Below are positions 61,415-64,000 of a stretch of 64,000 bases of DNA, piece by piece. How positions within the stretch are numbered: position 1 is the stretch's first letter; every line of letters starts with the position of its first letter. This DNA comes from Archegozetes longisetosus (Eukaryota; Arthropoda; Arachnida; Sarcoptiformes; Trhypochthoniidae), in NCBI GenBank assembly GCA_018873245.2, contig JAEMBT020000007.1:1808001-1872000 (forward strand), written 5' to 3'. The notes beneath the pieces were generated by a model. It made no database searches. It saw only the letters and a program-made list of their open reading frames with translations, and was not told where the DNA came from. A program made the position numbers and the translations under genes.

Positions 61415-62686
61415 ATGAATTTTGTTTTATTGACAATTTTATTTTTTTCTTCAGGTAAGTTTGAATTTAAAACTGATCGATTGTGTAAGACTTCAACGTT
61501 AGCTTTGTTAATGCAAAATATGCATGTTCCTTTACAGTTGCAACGGTTTTGGGTTCAACCAATAGTCAAGATAACAAAAATGTTAATATAAATTGTGATG
61601 AAGAAAACTTGTCGAAAGCTAACGTTTGTGCAGAAAAACTGTGGTTTGTTGGAAAAAGATCTCGAAAATACCCAGAAAACGAGTCACAAATGCAAAAACA
61701 CTGTAAACAGACACCAAATCTGATTCGTTGTGTCAAACATTTTACTGATCAATGTGGAAAAGATATCCAAAAAAAATTAGCGAACGTAATGCTGTACACT
61801 ATGAAAACTATTGATAAGAGCTATTGTTCTAAATCAGTAAAACGCAGAGAACTCATGTCAATGTCTTCTTGTGGTAATGCAATAAGAGAACAATCAAATG
61901 AATGTATGGAAAAATTCATGACTGATTTGGGAAAAGCGAATAAGTGTGAAAATAAAATGAAAGTACCACATGCATGTTGGTAAGTGCAACATTTAAGCTT
62001 AAAATTCCTTCAAACGTCTAATTTTCTACTAAAATATCCCTACAATTGGAGATATTTAGTCGAAGAGTCATTTTGAGAATCTTACACTTTTCCAAACCTT
62101 TCATTGAATTTGTGCCTATTTTAAGCACTTTTTCAATGTTTTCAATGTTCAGAAAACGAAAATCAATTTCGATATCACATTAAATTCACATATTCTAATA
62201 TTAATGGAAATCTTGGTGAACATTTCTCAGAAATCGTTGAATTGACATAAATCATAGTTTTGAATAATTAAGAATCACTTTTGAACATTCCTGAAATCAC
62301 ATTCAATAATTGAATTTTTCATCTGATAATGAGTGCATGAATTTAAGATTATATAGAATAAGATTTGACGAATTGCATCAGTTTACGTTTTCAGTTATTT
62401 CTATCTGTTAATATTATTTTAATTTGTGACCTACAGTGCATTCCATGGACTCAAAGAGTGTATATTAAGATCAGCTCGAAGTGTGGGCACTTCTGTTTGT
62501 GATGATAAGCCAATAGAAAACCTCGAAAAGTATATCGACTCATTGTCTGTCAACACTTTGAATTTGATGTGTGGTGATTATGAAGAAGACTCTGATAAAT
62601 GTAAACATTTATCCCCTTTTCCTAAAGATGTGAAATATTCTAAGCCCTCATCAGTAATAGTTGGTTTCGGACAACTTCTTGAATAA
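61415..62686 (+). CDS. Secreted cysteine-rich protein, copy 3 (3 exons)
   Basis: Exons 61415-61454, 61538-61979 and 62437-62686 encode 243 residues with the same signal peptide (MNFVLLTILFFSSG), splice phases and motifs as copy 1 in the opposite arm. It differs from copy 1 at seven residues: Val/Ile, His/Asp, Lys/Gln, Ser/Cys, Asn/Ser, His/Arg and Ile/Met. It has 15 cysteines, 14 of them shared with the middle copy. The TATA box and initiator upstream are intact. An AATAAA begins 7 bases after the stop, so the 3' UTR is probably very short. Secreted protein of unknown function; the third member of a local cluster. Confidence 0.92.
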
Positions 62687-62693
62687 TATATCA

Positions 62694-62699
62694 AATAAA
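62694..62699 (+). terminator. Polyadenylation signal of copy 3
   Basis: AATAAA in ATCAAATAAAATTA directly after the TAA stop. The mirrored sequence is also present behind copy 1. Confidence 0.6.
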
Positions 62700-62732
62700 A
62701 TTATATATATTTCCATACTCTAATCTCACTAG

Positions 62733-64000
62733 GTTGAGTCGATCGATGCCATATTCGGCTAGATCGGTTTAGGGCTGATAAATTATCACTAAAACAAATA
62801 CATTAGCTTCTTTAAAATGTTTAAAAGTCGAAAATAATGAGAATGATTTGAGATAATTGATCAAATGAGAGATTCAACAGTTTAGCTAGACGAATCGAAC
62901 CTAATGTGTTACACTTGGAATGGGAGGTTTGGTAATCCCCTTAGCCAGAATTCTCACTAATAAACATGACTGAACCTAATATTAATTTTTTTACGAAAAA
63001 TGGGTTAAAGCTATCTTTAAACTCAAAGTGAGTATGGGATATTTAAATATTATTAAATAACTCAAAACTTTTTAAAATGGTATATCATTCATTTGTATAC
63101 CGCTTTATCACTTGAAAACCTTTATTTATGAGTCGTACCGTTTATTGCAAATAAAAGAGATTCAGTTAGACATTAAAGCAGTTTAGAGAAGAATGATTTG
63201 CAGAATCGAATAGATTAACTATACTCTTAAATAATTTCTTTAATTGATCTCATAATCACATAATAAAATGCTTACACCTCAAACATAGAAAAAGGAACCA
63301 ATTAACTGAAATTATTTAAGTCTAATAATCATTTCTGATACTAATTTTATATAAAAACAAAACATTTTGTTGTGAAATAATTAATGAACAACTGTTAAAA
63401 TCGATGATACACTACTCGGTGCCAACAATTGTATGATTATAGAAGCAGACTATTTAATTATTTGGAATTGATTAATATTTAAACTCTATCGAAGGTTAAG
63501 ACATTTAAAGTATTGATAATTTTATCAAACATTCGTAATGAATGAGAATATATGACGAATATATATTTTTAAATACTTAAAGATTCTTATAAATTTTCAC
63601 TTCTATACTTTTTGTTTTTACGATAGTAGCTGTTATTCTTAAGAGTTTGTTCGAATTAATAATCAAATAATACAGTTGTAAAAATAAATTTTTGCTTTGA
63701 AGACCAGGCCTAATTTGTTTCAAGCACAGTCTGATAAAAGATATATTTTCCGATACTCTTTAACATACATTAGTATATTCTAATGGAAAATCATTCTGTT
63801 TATGCAAATTCCATTTAATTCCATTGAGTTCAATTTATTATTGAATGCGATGTACTTTAACACAGCGTAAAACAGCAGATTGAAACCTAAATTGTAATTT
63901 TTAACATCATATGTCAAATGTCTTATTGCTACTATTAAATTAGTTTCGTTCAATAAATCATTAGACACGAACCAAGATCTGTTTAAAAGATCTGAAACAT
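62733..64000. other. Intergenic with a degraded MITE piece
   Basis: 62843-62960 (GATAATTGATCAAATGAGAG, then CAGTTTAGCTAGACGAATCG, then GTTACACTTGGAATGGGAGG) is a decayed right end of the long-TIR MITE family seen at 13227 and 21945. The remainder has no recognised feature. Confidence 0.55.

Larger units (their letters stand above)
59826..62732 (+). repeat. Right arm of large inverted duplication
   Basis: Reverse-complement partner of 53555-56459. Similarity starts at ATTCACGATTTTATCTGA and ends near CATACTCTAATCTCACTAGG. Both arms hold the same gene, TATA box and flanking DNA, with scattered single-base differences and very few gaps. Confidence 0.93.

Overview
This window is AT-rich, intron-bearing nuclear DNA from an arthropod, most likely an acariform mite. 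The best clue is a pair of UDP-glycosyltransferase genes with neither an N-terminal signal peptide nor a C-terminal membrane anchor, the form known in mites and attributed there to bacterial transfer. Chitin-binding peritrophin repeats and secreted cysteine-rich proteins fit an arthropod. Species cannot be named from the sequence alone. Coding density is low. Much of the rest is small non-autonomous DNA transposons, many with recognisable terminal inverted repeats and 8-bp or TA target duplications. I saw no rRNA, no convincing tRNA, no CRISPR array and no LTR-type element.

Layout. 1-8.4 kb: decayed coding-like sequence, a Tc1-type transposase remnant, and a hAT-like MITE with a second, TA-targeting MITE inside it. 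8.4-24.1 kb: a tandem segmental duplication. Unit 1 is a two-domain filamin-like gene (8438-10278, +) followed by UGT A (17504-12212, -). Unit 2 is a decayed filamin copy (about 18390-19015) followed by UGT B (24057-20907, -), which carries one frameshift. Both UGT introns hold a copy of the same MITE family. 24-37 kb: no clear gene, but a dense run of inverted-repeat elements, including three consecutive palindromic elements at 28.4-31.6 kb, and an orphan signal-peptide-like exon at 33.8 kb. 37.4-40 kb: a secreted mucin-like peritrophin gene with seven tandem chitin-binding repeats plus a divergent eighth. 42.6-45.4 kb: a nearly whole hAT transposon with perfect 8-bp target duplications. 46-47.5 kb: a deleted hAT of another family with a MITE inside it. 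49.8-51 kb: a second two-domain filamin-like gene. 53.6-62.7 kb: a large inverted duplication (arms of about 2.9 kb, spacer 3.4 kb) carrying three paralogues of a secreted cysteine-rich protein, two in the arms and one in the spacer.

How the genes relate. The UGTs are probably cytosolic detoxification enzymes, kept alike by gene conversion. The peritrophin is probably part of a chitinous lining such as the peritrophic matrix. The three cysteine-rich genes form a local family of secreted proteins of unknown role. The two filamin-like genes encode only a pair of Ig-like filamin repeats each, without an actin-binding head. The main biological theme is local duplication: tandem (filamin-UGT), inverted (cysteine-rich genes) and intragenic (peritrophin repeats), on a background of heavy MITE insertion.
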